NCBI GenBank assembly: GCA_002205965.3 | Contig: NADL03000032.1 | Coordinates: 186,001 to 250,000, forward strand | Length of the DNA: 64,000 nt | Reading direction: 5' to 3' | Source: Kappaphycus alvarezii | Lineage: Eukaryota; Rhodophyta; Florideophyceae; Gigartinales; Solieriaceae | Part shown: positions 53,516 through 64,000 of the stretch, one piece after another | How the letters are laid out: the number at the start of each line of letters is the position of its first letter | How positions within the stretch are numbered: the first letter of the stretch is position 1 | Program-made: the position numbers and the translations under genes | Notes under the pieces: model-generated | Databases searched by the model: none | Told to the model about the DNA's origin: nothing | The model's input: the letters and a program-made list of their open reading frames with translations, nothing else

Positions 53516-54950
53516 CATCACTGCTCGCGCCTTTCGGTGCATTCCTCCACCGCCTCACCCCTTTCTCCGCTCTGCCGCTCCCATCCAATGACTTGTGTAC
53601 ATCCGGCGAGATCTGGCGTTTGAATGTCTGTGCACTCCTCGAAACCTGTTCAGTGTTCAGGAAAGTTATGTAAGCATTGTGGTTGATACTATTGTCGAAC
53701 TACAGTACAGTGATGTCATGCGCACTGTAATTGAGACTACAGTGCGCCCGTCGTACTACATATATAACGATCAGCGCTCGCGCTCGCGCCCTCGCCGAAA
53801 GAGGTATAATTGAGAAGTTTAGCAGCGTAGAAGTTCAAGTCCGTTGTCCAGCCGGGGTGCAGCCCCAGGCCCTTCTCCGTAAATAAAATTTACTCCTTTA
53901 TTTCTCCCTAGCCCGCTCAAACTACCTATCCCTATCCAACTATACCTCTGAGCTATCGATAAATACCCCTGATTGTACACGGGTACGATAGCGAGCGCAG
54001 TCATCGAAGTAAACATGACTATCCGGATTCGTTCGCTACTTTGCTGCGCCGACCAACTCTCTCTTCTACTCGTTCGTGTCTCACCAGCACCATCGTAAAT
54101 TCGATCCAAACCGTCGAGTATCTTGGAATATTGTGTTACATTCAAACCGGTCAAAATAGCTCCGATCTCTCGCCTTGCTTCACGTTTACGTGCGACAAGA
54201 TCATGAAGAAAATAAGTACGTGTCCATTCTCCGACACACCGGCATGATCGATCCTGAATGCCGCCAAGTCGACCATGGAATTCTTTTCTTCCTCGATTGG
54301 ACCAAGCGGCTCCGCAACCGACGTACCGTTTACTCCCCCGAACCTTGAAGATGTTACCGATTATCTCATCGATTTGTTACGAACACCGAATCAAGTCTTC
54401 ACGGAGGCCTTCTTCAACATGCCGATGTTTCCCGTATCATTTTTGCATGACATCGCGAAATTATTTTTGTTTTGACGAAATTCCGATGCCGTTTACAATT
54501 CTTATATCCGTCGAGGACCCTGAGAAAAAGAACAAGCGCTTATCTACGTTGGTCTGGCTATGCTCTTTCATGGAAATTGACCCGAAATATGCTAGGAGTG
54601 TTGTAGACAAGTTCAAAATAAGGCGTGGGCCTGCCAACCCTTTACTGAATTCGGATTATTCTGACCGTCCGACGGAAGATTTACAGCGCGCAGTCCAGCC
54701 ATCCCCAAGTCAGGCTGTCCAGAATCGTCATCAAGGTAACATTCAAGTCCCGGTTGATAGATGGAAATCCTACTTATCTTACCAATGAATTGGAACAAGT
54801 TCCTCATTCCAATACTGGAAACCGAGCATTTGGACGACAGGTTACGATTGGGGATCCATAAAATAGGTTGAAACCCCGTTATTGGGAATATCATCATCGC
54901 AATCGTGACTAAAACAGCCATAATGACTCCAGAAGGCAAATTATGTTCAG
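53516..54950. other. Unassigned stretch with protein-like frames on both strands
   Basis: The minus-strand frame 53819-54154 (TGLNVTQYSKILDGLDRIYD, then MTALAIVPVYNQGYLSIAQ) and the plus-strand frame 54275-54475 (ATDVPFTPPNLEDVTDYLID, EAFFNMPMFPVSFLHDIAKL), which continues in another frame to 54788 (TILISVEDPEKKNKRLSTLV), read like real protein. I recognise no family. They are divergent from about 54.2 kb and could be Gag parts of an unrecognised element or host exons. Confidence 0.35.
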
Positions 54951-54989
54951 CGAATGTTTAAGGACTGCAAATGCCGTGGAGATTTAAGC

Positions 54990-55175
54990 CAGGATACTGA
55001 CGAAACCCTAAAGCAGTAAGGAATTTGTTGTCGCCAGTACCACCTATCGCAAAACCAGAAAGTAGACTACTTCGTTCACATTCTAGATGGTGCTACTCGA
55101 AAGTTCTACTTCGAAAACTGCCGCGACGATATAAACTGCGCTGAAATAATGAAAGTTATGGCAAGTGAGTAAATT
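54990..55175 (+). pseudogene. Gag fragment of an LTR retrotransposon
   Basis: The plus-strand segment VDYFVHILDGATRKFYFE, then INCAEIMKVMASE, matches the L-D-G-A...F-Y-F core seen in Gag at 27.1 kb (LDGAVFDFYYDSF) and 59.4 kb (LDGAVFVFYYKRF). It ends in a stop. Further downstream (55540-55640) a cysteine- and histidine-containing segment may be a decayed zinc knuckle. Confidence 0.5.
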
Positions 55176-56880
55176 TCAGATGCCCGGCAACTTGATAGTT
55201 GTGTGACAGGAGTTGGAGGTTGAGGAATGCATGGAGCAGGAGAGAAATGTTCGACTGAAAGGGAGTTTGGAACCCTTGAAGGTGGCTGAACAGGTGCGGT
55301 AGAAGGGGCAGTGGGGAGGAGAGAAATTGAATAAAGTTTCCGTTACTGTCCGATTCAATAGAGAATCGTCTATTTAGACGATACTTCGGGCAGATAGGAG
55401 GTCTCAGAGGAAAGTCAACGAAGGTGAGGCGGCGAACCACGGGATCGTCCAGAGAAATCTCGATACCTCAACAAAATAGGAGACTAAGATAACCACTGGT
55501 GACAAGAAACTGCGAAGTGAGGCATAGGATAAGGTAAAATTGTGCGATGATTGCCGAAGAGTGCAGAAAAAGGGTTGGACTTACTGCTGTAATTGGGCAC
55601 GGGCGGTGAGACATACCGAGGTATGTAACACAGGAACGAGATGAATGGCAACGAGGGGAAGAAGGGCAGCAAGATGGACTTTGTTCTGTGGTGTAGAGAT
55701 GAAGCTGAACTAAGAGCCGCAGGGACGAACTACTCTAAGCAGGCCAAAGATAGAAGGCCAGTAGATAATGCAGAGGTTTCGGGAGTTTGTGGCCAAACCT
55801 TAGGCGAATTTTTCCGTCCCTACAGGAATTGCAGGATGGCCGCCCCATATTGGTTGAATTCCTCCCTACACGTAATGTCAGGTAGCATCCGGAGTGCTCA
55901 AGTAAGATGGATTAACGAGAAACGATAGCACCTGGTCCCATAACTTAATGGACAGATTTTGGGAGAGAGGAGCGGAAGAGGTAAAAAGTAAGATAAGGAA
56001 AGATAAAATACAAAAATAGATTGGCAGAGGGCGAGAAAAGGTAGAGAAAGCGACCAGAGCAGTAAGTTCAGAGGAGAAAAAGGGCTGGATAAACTTATTT
56101 AGACTATAAATCGAGGGAGACCAGGGCTTATGGAGGCCTTAAGACTAGTCTTCTAGTGCTTCTGGTCGATCAATGGAAGGTTCATGAAGACTTATAGACG
56201 ATTGTGCGAGAAAAAACCCAAAACTGCTTGAGCTGAGCTAGCAGAGATCAGATCAAACGTAGAGCACTTCAAAGTGCAAAATCATAACCTTCAAGATCTA
56301 GGTTGAACATTATGATAAATAAATGCTTGCAAACCGAAAAAAAGCTTACAATAGCATTTCCATCAGCTGTCAGCAAGGTCAGCAACAGATCAATTACAGT
56401 AAAACTAACCATGCGGTTATTTCAAGCCGGCGATGCAGATTTGTAGCATTCGATATTGACGAAACAGTATCAAACGTTTCCATGCATGAAAGTACATCAA
56501 ACATGAGTTCGAACGGTGAAGCTACAGAGTAAAGACGGAGGCGAAGCTATTCATATTATAATCCCCGCAGAAATTCCTCCCAATCCATTTCTTGTTAGAC
56601 GAATATGTTCTTTGTAGCGGTGTTGATAGCCATAATTTCTGCTCTACCATTAGACTTAAGACAGTACACCAATAATTTTGTCCAGTCGATTCCGTTTTTC
56701 TTCATTAAATGTGAAATGGAGGCAGCTTTGAAGCATCCAGCATATTGGATAAAATATTACCAGGGGAACAAAAATAGGAGTAGTTTCCTTCTATATTAAC
56801 TTGAATACTGTTTCCAAAAACGATTCTGTGGTGCTTAGTGCGATTGGACAGCCGGTGAGAAGCTCAGCAGTGGTGAGCAG
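55176..56880. other. Mostly unassigned; possible further Gag-Pol debris
   Basis: The frame 55641-55928 plus (KMDFVLWCRDEAELRAAG and CGQTLGEFFRPYRNC) is not recognised. Because a Gag fragment precedes it on the same strand, it may be retroelement debris. The rest is purine-rich on the plus strand and full of stops. Confidence 0.4.
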
Positions 56881-56883
56881 CTA

Positions 56884-57228
56884 CTTTTTTTACTGTTTTT
56901 TCAATGGTAGTGGCCCCGAGAAGTCTATCCAATACATCTCAAAAATTCTCCTCAATGTAATACTTAGCTTCCTCCGATATTGCGGAAGGAGCTTATTCTT
57001 CTGGTTTTCATTGCAACTTTTCACATACTTTTGAATATTTTGATACATCTTCGGTCTCCAATAAAGGTATGTGACTAATTCTCTTGTCACTTCTCTATCC
57101 GAATTTCCAAATTCTTCGTGAAATATGTGCGACATCGCGATACTGTCCTTCATATAGTGTACATACTTGATCTCGTTCTTAGTTCGCCTCAACATCTTTC
57201 CTTCCCACATTACCAAATATTGAATCAT
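56884..57228 (-). pseudogene. Integrase N-terminal part of fourth gypsy remnant
   Basis: AMSHIFHEEFGNSDREVTRE, YLYWRPKMYQNIQKYVKSCN and ENQKNKLLPQYRRKL form the HHCC zinc-binding region with the last cysteine lost (C-N-E-N). Then comes WIDFSGPLPL with the first catalytic aspartate. Similar in layout to the integrase pieces at 12.3 and 30.6 kb. Confidence 0.82.
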
Positions 57229-57389
57229 AAGATCGATGTAACTAATCCACTTCCCACTTGGATCTTAAGCGCTTTCAAATGAAGAGCAACTTCAAGCAGA
57301 AATTGTTCAAGTGGGGGGTGTCTTCGGCAGCGACGTAAATCCTTGCGGCTTTTAGGTCTCCTCCACCGGCTTCGCAAGAAAGTAGGATT

Positions 57390-58300
57390 CCAGGTAAAAT
57401 TTTGCGAGAGAGATGGTGGGCTACTTAATTGATTGCTTCCTGTCTGTCCCCGGCTTCGAACTCATACTCTGTAAAGAAGCCCATCCATCGCAACAATCTT
57501 CCACTTACATCATTCTTTCTGAAAGGGTATAGAAGAGCTTGGTGGTATGTTACCAACTTAAACGGTTCTGTTGAAATAATATGAAGTTGTTGCTTCCTAG
57601 GTGCAATAATTAATATGATGGCTTCCCTTTCGCTGGCAGAATAGCTCCGTTTAGCCTAATTCATCGTTCGGCTTGCGTATTGCACGGGATGAATCTTGCC
57701 GCCTTCCTTTTTTCCACTGGAACTGATCCAGCGGTGACGCTTGAAGCGTCCCTTTCCACAATAAAGAGGGATTTCAAAGCCCTGAAAATCTAGTACATGC
57801 GGAAAAATAAGCCTTCTTTTAAGGGTCTCAAATGCCATGTACATTTTCTGACCATTCAAACTTCTTGTGCCACGAAACTTCGCTTTCAAAAGCAAAGTAT
57901 GTACCAGCGAAGTCTTTGATAAACTGAAATAATACCTAGCAAGGCCAAAAAAGCCACGCAACCCAGTCTTAATACGTACGTAATGGTGCTTTTATGGCCT
58001 TATTCCTTTCGTGGTCGACGTGCACTCCAATTTTAGCGATGCGTTGCCCAACCAGATTAACCAACGGCTTAGCGAACTCGAGCTTCTTAATCTTGGGATT
58101 CAGGCCAGCCTTTACTAAGTGTTGAAGACACCACATAAATTTTTGATGTTTTCCTCGCTGGAGTTGGAGAAAGAACGCCATAATCCAAGTCTAAATGAGC
58201 AAAAATAATATCCTATAATCTGTGTTCCATCACGCTTTAGAATGTGCAGGGTGAATCAATTAGACCAAACATAATCATTTTTTAACTAAAAGGTAAATAA
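57390..58300 (-). pseudogene. Reverse transcriptase and RNase H of fourth gypsy remnant
   Basis: From 5' on the minus strand: MIMFGLIDSPCTFQSVME (about 58.25 kb, the FG..NSP..FQ block), HLVKAGLNPKIKKLEFAKPL (57969-58181), then RGFFGLARYYFSLS and VQYASRTMN (57656-57961), and RNase H with YSASEREAIILII, VTYHQALLYPFRKNDVSGR and LLRWMGFFTEYEFEAG (57.42-57.65 kb). No intact YxDD box was found. Frame breaks occur at each junction. Confidence 0.8.
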
Positions 58301-58876
58301 AAGTTACACCTTGAGCTGAACCAGCGCAATGAATGAGGGCCTTAATTTGAAACGACTGCGATACGGGCAATCGATTGTTTCAAGACTAAAGGGCGCACAA
58401 CCAAAGTAGCTCTTTCAGCATCTCCACGCAGTGCCTGGCCAAATTTTAATCTATAAGCGGCATTTGGAAGGTCGGAGACAGCACTGTATATTTTCGACGT
58501 GCTCCCACCGCATATGTTTAAGTTCTTCTTCCCGCGGTTCTGATTCTTAACCTCCTTCTCGCAGCTAGTAGCGCTTAATTACTCCAGCAAGAAAACTAAC
58601 CTTGGCTTCAAGGCGCGAGCTTGGATTCCAGTCACAAATTGAAAGATAATAATGTCTCTGCGGTCCTTTTGACGAGAACTTTTGGCCAATAACTCGACGT
58701 CTCCCTTTCCCTTTGCATAAATTATGCATTTTAATCGCGAAAAATCAGAATCAGATAGGCCCTTCCTGCGAATTATCCGAGATGAAATGCTTTCCATCCA
58801 CTATAACAACAGCACGAAAAAAAAGGAGATATATACCATAAATGGGGAAGCAGGTATTACAGCGCAGTTTTTCTCT

Positions 58877-58918
58877 CAATTTATGGTTTTATGCCCAACC
58901 ATATTGCAATAAAAGCAT
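58877..58918 (-). pseudogene. Gag zinc knuckle with stop at last cysteine
   Basis: The minus strand reads CFYCNMVGHKTIN followed by TGA, exactly where the fourth ligand of CX2CX4HX4C should be. A one-base change from TGC or TGT explains it. Confidence 0.75.
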
Positions 58919-59987
58919 TGGAGAGCCATATTTTTCCTATTGTAGTGCTTAGTATGGTTAAACAACTTTATTTACCTTCCTTTTCTTCAGGATCAGCGAA
59001 ATCATTGAAAGATCGCAACTAGGAGCGTCCAGTTTCTTTTCGAAATTTCTAGAGCGGAACTCCAGAAAAGCTCGCAACTTCGCTGGTGAAAAATCGCCGA
59101 TATGGTTCGAACTGCAAACGACTGCTAGAAGAATCTAAATGAAGCCTCTAAAACTCCCGCAAATCCAAGATGTGCTATATCTCCTCATATCAGCAGGCAG
59201 TGGTACGACGAAAACCAAATCTTGTGATGTTATCGAAACCAATCCTTCTAAGAGAGACTTTTAATCCTCTTCAATGAGCCTAGAATATCTCTGACGTCGA
59301 TACCTATTTCTAGAGCTGGTCGAGTCACATCTTATGTATCTTCATCCTTGATGAATAGGTCAAAGATTTTCTGCTGACCGTAGCGCAGTTTTTCTCTTCT
59401 TCTATGAGTTCTATATCTGACGCAAATCTCTTGTAGTAGAAGACGAAAACGGCGCCATCAAGATGCTCGATTAGAATACGGTCCTTCTCTTCGTCTCTAT
59501 AAGGCATGAGGATGTTTTCGTAGAATAAATATTTTCGCACACCTGGTGCCGCAGAATACTCCGCGCTGGTGCCGGGAATTTCTTCCCTCCACAACAGTAA
59601 CATGATGGGAGGAAAGAGTGAGGAGCAAGAGAGAGTTGCGAGGTCGCTCGTTGGTTGGATCCGGGATGGTCGGGGGAAATCTGCTTGTTTTACTACGGCC
59701 GAAGCAGTGCGTAAATCGGGCTGTACATTATACCCGGCACACAAACGCTATATGGCCAGTGTGATGAGTCAGTTCCCACTCTCCCTCCACCTAGAGGTGG
59801 GCATCCGTGTTCAGTTTATTTATATACTGGTAATGTTCGCTATTGCGGCGACGATGCTTCTTTATGTAAGCTGGTTGAGTATTGGATTACAGTGTTTTTT
59901 GCGTCTTGGGCATCCCCGGTGCCTCGTATTTTGTTCGTTTTTACAGTAGTCTGGTGCGGGCGTTGCGTTTTGCCGAATTTTTGGCAT

Positions 59988-60440
59988 CTATCTTCCCTCA
60001 ACGCGACGTGCGTGCGCTTCCTGAAGTCCGTTTCTGGTCATGTTGCGTGCGAAACTATGAGCTGTGGTCTGCTTGGTGAGTGCTTCGGCAGAATTGGGGC
60101 TGCCTGGTATCTTTTTCATGGTTTTTGGGTTGGCGGCGACTTCTTTCAAGTGGTTTTGCCTTTTTTTGATATCTTTTCGACGTTTGGTAGGAGCTGTATT
60201 GGTTGCTATATGTATTGCTGATGCGTTATCAGTGCAGATTGTTGGAGGTATTCTCTCACTCGTGTCGACCTCCTGTTGTATTGTGTGTATCCAGAAGGTG
60301 TACTGCGCAGCCCTAGCAGCTACGAACACTTCGGCTTCGCTCGTTGATAGTGCCACTTTGCGTTAGTTTTGGGCGACTTGGAAATGGGTGCCTTCTGAAT
60401 CGTTTCTGATTGGTTGGTAAGGAATGGCTCATATCTCGAG
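59988..60440 (-). pseudogene. Copia RNase H
   Basis: This frame carries VALSTSEAEVFVAARAAQYT, the copia RNase H hallmark, followed by ICTDNASAIHIATN and KRRKDIKKRQNHLKE, and ends with SAEALTKQTTAHSFARNM and a natural stop at 59988. Upstream in another frame APISKSPKTNAK continues the domain, so one frameshift lies near 60.37 kb. RNase H removes the RNA strand after cDNA synthesis. This is the best preserved part of the element. Confidence 0.92.
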
Positions 60441-61079
60441 ACGCCTTGAAGTTATCATTGACAGGTACGAGGTACTCAGCGGACCTGTAACCTCAGTCAT
60501 TTCGTGTGTTAAGGTGATCACTTATAGATCACTTCACAAGTGATTACCGTCGATTCAACTTGTGGTGTTGAGTGAACCCGTTTTGTATGAATGAGAGAGA
60601 AAGGCGAGTCGTACTGCATGTTTGTGTGGACCAGGGGAGTTGGGACTGGAGATCCGTTTGTTTCGGGTGGTTGAGAGGAAGTGTTGAGCTCGGAGAGCTC
60701 ACATCTGTGGACAGAAAAGTCCCTTCTCATGGAGGGACCAGGGCTTTACTCCGAGCTAGTATAGCTCGTAGTTCGTGTTAAGTTTATTTAAGTCTAGTCC
60801 TGGCACACTGCAGTAAATTCCAAATGAGTAAGCGGTCATCGTTCTTCTCAAAAATCGCAAGTGCCGAGCTGGTAGATATTTTTATTCCTCAACATGTGAT
60901 CGATGCCAGTTACATGTTTCCTTGTGTTTTGACATGTTGCGAAGTCTTCATCCGCGCATGATTGCAGAAGAGGTGTCTGCTGTCGTTTAAATAGCATGCT
61001 GTGGTGGGATGTGGTGTTGATTTATTCCTCTACTGCTTTGATGAGCATCCAGTGTCAATCTACGGGTTTTTGGATGGCT

Positions 61080-62160
61080 CTTGCGAGGAACTCGTAGCGA
61101 TATCTCTGTACGTTCGGGTGCAGGCGGCCATATAGCGAAGTTCGCCGACGGCGGCGCTTTAAATATCTTTGATGTCCTCCCGTATGTTCTCGTGTGCTGC
61201 GGGTGCTTCGTGGCGATCCCCGGAGAGCCATGGAGCTTTTTGGGGATTGACTTGTATCATGCCTAAGTTCTCCACGATTTTGATGACAAAGTCTGGTTGA
61301 AAGGGTGTGAGTACCTTCCGCTATCCGTTGAATGGTCCGCTGTAGTTAATTTGTGTTGAAGCCAAACCCTTTAAAATTTTATTTTGATGCGATTATGTTG
61401 CATACTTTGCCGGAAATATATATCGCTCTCACGGCAATAAGAAATTCTTCTGTGCATATGGAGATTAGAGCTTGGTTCTAGCGTTGTTGTAGGATAGGAT
61501 CGATGGGTCGGATAATGTTTGCTTTAGGCCGTGAGTTTTGAATATTTCGTGTAACGCTGTAGTTTATATGTATCCCGCTGTTCGTATTCAGTACATATTT
61601 CGCAGTAAGCGCTCGGCTAGTTTCTAGTTTTTGAATGTACCATCGAAGCGAGGATTTTTCCATACGAAAACTGGATGAGGAATGTCTTAATTTTCGCGAG
61701 GATACACACTTTTGATGTCGAGGTGCTACAACCGCATGTCCTTTGCAGCGGCAATGGCGATCACTATTCCTATATTTGTGCTGGCCGCCATGTAGGATGA
61801 GGTTTGGTTGGGGTCGTAGTGTATCTGTGTTTTCATCATGTCCCCTCGTTTGGGTTATCTTGCTTTGCGGGCGACGGAGATGTCAGGCCTTCATTTGTAG
61901 CTGCATGTCCATGTGGTGGGTATGATTTGGTTATGCGGCAGAAGTGGTTGGGCGTTCCAGTCAATCGCTTGTATTCTGTCGATATTGTCAAGGTTGTCAC
62001 CTTGGGCTCCTTTCCATTGTTTTGCATCGGGATAAATTGTTGCGGCTTTGTGACTGCGCGGAGGGAGCTCGTTGATGTTCACTGTTGATAGTGTGTTTTT
62101 GGGCTTTGTTCTGCTGACCGTTTCGCATAGGGATGTGTGGGCGCCGGAGTGGGCGGGCAT
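61080..62160 (-). pseudogene. Copia reverse transcriptase (degraded)
   Basis: The 5' boundary is visible in frame 61891-62160 (YPDAKQWKGAQGDNLDNIDR, the D-A-x-x-W start of copia reverse transcriptase). The 3' end is visible at about 61.10-61.20 kb (AAVGELRYMAACTRTYRDIA, matching the G-x-L-x-Y-x-A-x-x-T-R-P-D block with RP lost). In between, frame 61478-61663 is weakly similar to the palm. The YVDD box could not be recognised. Confidence 0.7.
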
Positions 62161-62199
62161 TTTGACGGATATTCGTCGCGCTTTTTTCGTTGTCCAGCA

Positions 62200-63350
62200 T
62201 GGTTCAGTGCCCGGGTGGTGGTGGTTTAAGTCTTGGGTTCTTTTGGACGTACATGATATAGATTGGTTGACGTTGATAGGATGTTTTTCGTCCAGGCTTC
62301 ACATATATCGGACGGGTTCTGCTCCCGGTTGCAGCTTTTTTGGTGGGCTTCAGTATGAGTATTGATCCGTGTGTTCCGAAGGCGATTATTTGCGGTGTTT
62401 CCGGGGCCCTCCGTTCCACGTAGTGAAGCGTAGTTGGCCGGAGTTGTTGTACCGAGTTATTTGTATTTGGGTATTGCTCCAGAAATACCTCTCCCCAGTG
62501 AGTTTTATCTAGTTGGCCGTGGGTGAGTGATGCACGGTAGTCCGCGTTAGTTTGAAGTTGATTCTTTCCGCAAGTGCATTTCTCTGCGGTGTTTATGGCG
62601 TGATGGGGGAGATTTTAATGCCTTTTTGCTGTATTTATTTTGCCATTGCGGCTGAATTGTATTCTCCTGCTTTTTGCCGTAGCGAAAGGCTACGTGGTAT
62701 CTGCCGGTTTGGTTTCCGATTGTTTCGACTTTAGTGGTAATGGCTTTGTTTGCTTTCCTACGTTATGTGAGTAGTGTTTCGGAAATTTATCGTAGTTCGG
62801 TGTCTGGTAATGTGCTTAAATACTCTTGGTTGGTCTGTGCGTCGGTGGGTATATTTAGCCACTGACGTCAAATAGGATGTGGATGCCGGGCAGGGCTGCG
62901 TGGTGTTTGCATTTGTGCCGGGCTCTGAGCTTCGTGCCAATGTTGCAGCCACTGCAAGTGAATTCGGGCGGTGACGCGGAATGTTGCGATGGCAGGTTGC
63001 GTAGTGCCCCGGATGCAGCCGTGGTCTAAATCGTGCTGGGGTGTGCGTGTCTGAGTTTAAGGTGCTATCTTCAGTACATGTGAGTGATCCCGATGTGATG
63101 GCCCTTTCAATGGTATGTCACACTGTAGACTGGGGTAGGGTAAGCAAGTGTGTGTATGGGTGTGCGGGGAATATATTGATTTGCCCGTGTCGTTTTTTCC
63201 TCAGTTGGAGTTCGGGACGGTTTCCTGAGTTGTATGGCATTCGTTTTGGGACATGATGTCTTGTCAACGTGGTTTGTGTTTGTTGATTGTGCTTTGGGGG
63301 CCACTGTAGGTCGCTGTTGTGTGACCGGTCTCTATACATCTGGTTCATAA
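62200..63350 (-). pseudogene. Copia integrase (heavily degraded)
   Basis: Frame 62204-62419 reads IIAFGTHGSILILKPTKKAA and RPIYVKPGRKTSYQRQPIY, fitting the end of copia integrase (F-G-x-x-x-Y-V-H block, then a flexible linker to reverse transcriptase). Farther upstream only scattered short fragments are readable. The catalytic DDE residues were not located. Confidence 0.5.
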
Positions 63351-63739
63351 CATCCTATTCTGTACTTTGCCGCGTAAGTTGTCCTTCTCGGCTTGTATTT
63401 ATCTTGGATTCATGCAAAGTATGCGTAGAAACAGACGCGGACGTAGTTGCTGGCCAGAACTTGCACAGAGATGAGGTTGGACTTAATGGTCGGAGAGTAG
63501 CCTTCAATGAGTATTTGTCGGGGTTTAGGCGTCATCTGCAGAATTTTTTCGCCGGTGTGTGTGTGATCTGTTGTGGTCCTCCATTGACGGTCGTGTGGTT
63601 TGTATACATTGTTTGGGCTTGAGATCTGTTTTTTACGCGAGGTAGGATGGGTTGGCAGCGGAATCAAGGGCGTACGGCCTACTTTTGTCATGTTCGCTGG
63701 TGCCGTGATATATTTCGTTCTCCAAAGCTTACGTTACAT

Positions 63740-63945
63740 ATGCTATTATCATGACTGCTAACCCGCCAACATCCATCCAAGCATTCGCCAACCACATAGT
63801 GCAGTTCTGATGTTGATGTGAGCTCTATTACTCATGTTGGGGCTTTTGAGCTTTTGATAGAGTCGGCTTGTTACAATAGTGCTTCTCTTATGTGGTTTTC
63901 AAATGCTTGGATGGATGTCTGCGGATCGGCAGTCATGGTAATTGC
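63740..63945. repeat. Inverted duplication of a copia Gag segment
   Basis: On the minus strand 63945-63880 reads MTADPQTSIQAFENHIRE. On the plus strand 63751-63804 reads MTANPPTSIQAFANHIVQ. The two arms, about 60-70 bases each, face each other across about 75 bases. The minus copy continues upstream with KFMIEGL and DPELTTLAITM and belongs to the copia element. The plus copy is an inverted piece of it or of a second copy. Confidence 0.8.
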
Positions 63946-64000
63946 GAGCGTGGTGAGTTCGGGATCGCGTCAGAGTCCTTCAATCATGAATTTGACGGTA

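Larger units (their letters stand above)
56884..59744 (-). mobile_element. Fourth gypsy remnant, minus strand
   Basis: Minus-strand remnant in the order Gag (59325-59744), zinc knuckle (about 58.88-58.92 kb), reverse transcriptase (about 57.97-58.3 kb), RNase H (57.4-57.96 kb) and integrase start (56884-57228). Its Gag (YLFYENILMPYRDEEKDRIL, LDGAVFVFYYKRFASD) is closest to the element at 26.3 kb. No LTRs were found. It is truncated in the integrase, just after the first catalytic aspartate (WIDFSGPLPLKK). Confidence 0.82.
59745..64000 (-). mobile_element. Ty1/copia element, minus strand, running past the window end
   Basis: Copia order on the minus strand: Gag near 63.9 kb, integrase around 62.2-63.3 kb, reverse transcriptase 61.1-62.1 kb, RNase H 59.99-60.36 kb. 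The 3' LTR probably lies between 59.76 and 59.97 kb (a GAGGGAAGA purine tract is followed by a TG start, and a TATATAAATAAAC word occurs at 59812-59827 on the minus strand), but its partner is outside the window. The coding strand is rich in A and C, so the plus strand looks G/T-rich throughout. Stops and frame changes are abundant. Confidence 0.82.

Noticed and set aside
1..64000. CRISPR arrays, bacterial operons, Shine-Dalgarno sites, rRNA operons
   Set aside because: No regularly spaced identical repeats, no operon-like gene strings and no rRNA-like conserved words were seen. The gene content is eukaryotic.

Overview
This is nuclear DNA of a eukaryote, dominated by old and broken transposable elements. 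There are no bacterial operons, no rRNA and no convincing tRNA. Elements from at least five superfamilies are present: Ty3/gypsy and Ty1/copia LTR retrotransposons, non-LTR retrotransposons with a restriction-like endonuclease (RLE), Tc1/mariner and PIF/Harbinger-like DNA transposons. Two host-type glycosyltransferase genes and one candidate transcription-factor locus lie between them. An alga, possibly a red alga, is a reasonable guess from this mix, but no single feature proves it.

Layout. 1-6 kb: AT-rich, no recognisable gene, with one candidate LTR plus primer-binding site near 3.6-4.1 kb. 6.0-7.3 kb: PIF/Harbinger-like transposase pseudogene (+). 9.4-10.4 kb: short local repeats and a 60-bp palindrome. 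10.48-16.51 kb: complete but frame-broken Ty3/gypsy element (-), with both LTRs and a 5-bp target duplication, inserted into the 3' coding end of an RLE-type LINE fragment. 16.7-20.4 kb: two more RLE LINE remnants (one -, one +). 20.7-22.1 kb: fucosyltransferase-like gene (+), frame-broken. 22.2-25.5 kb: Tc1/mariner element whose left terminal repeat is split by another 5'-truncated RLE LINE. 25.5-26.3 kb: possible Harbinger remnant and a 90-bp repeat pair. 26.3-30.8 kb: second gypsy element (+). 31-39 kb: mostly unassignable. 39.9-40.6 kb: LINE endonuclease end (-). 41.6-43.6 kb: GT61-type glycosyltransferase gene (-). 44.9-49.2 kb: third gypsy lineage (+), ending abruptly against the 5' half of a copia element (-, to 50.5 kb). 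51.5-52.8 kb: candidate locus with two GATA-like zinc fingers and a PB1 domain (-). 54.9-55.2 kb: stray Gag fragment. 56.9-59.75 kb: fourth gypsy remnant (-). 59.8-64.0 kb: copia element (-).

Nearly every recognisable coding region has frameshifts or stops, several of them in catalytic or zinc-binding codons. The clearest value of the window is its nesting: three insertions can be ordered directly from the sequence (LINE before gypsy at 10.5/16.5 kb; mariner before LINE at 22.28/24.02 kb; a gypsy/copia junction at 49.24 kb). I found no convincing new biological system. The least ordinary items are the GATA-like/PB1 locus, a primer-binding site shared by two gypsy elements that I could not match to a familiar tRNA, a dispersed family of LINE 3' ends, and a pervasive TACAGTA/TACTGTA palindromic motif.

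Frames were read by eye. Start codons of retroelement pieces are not meaningful, and boundaries without terminal repeats are approximate.
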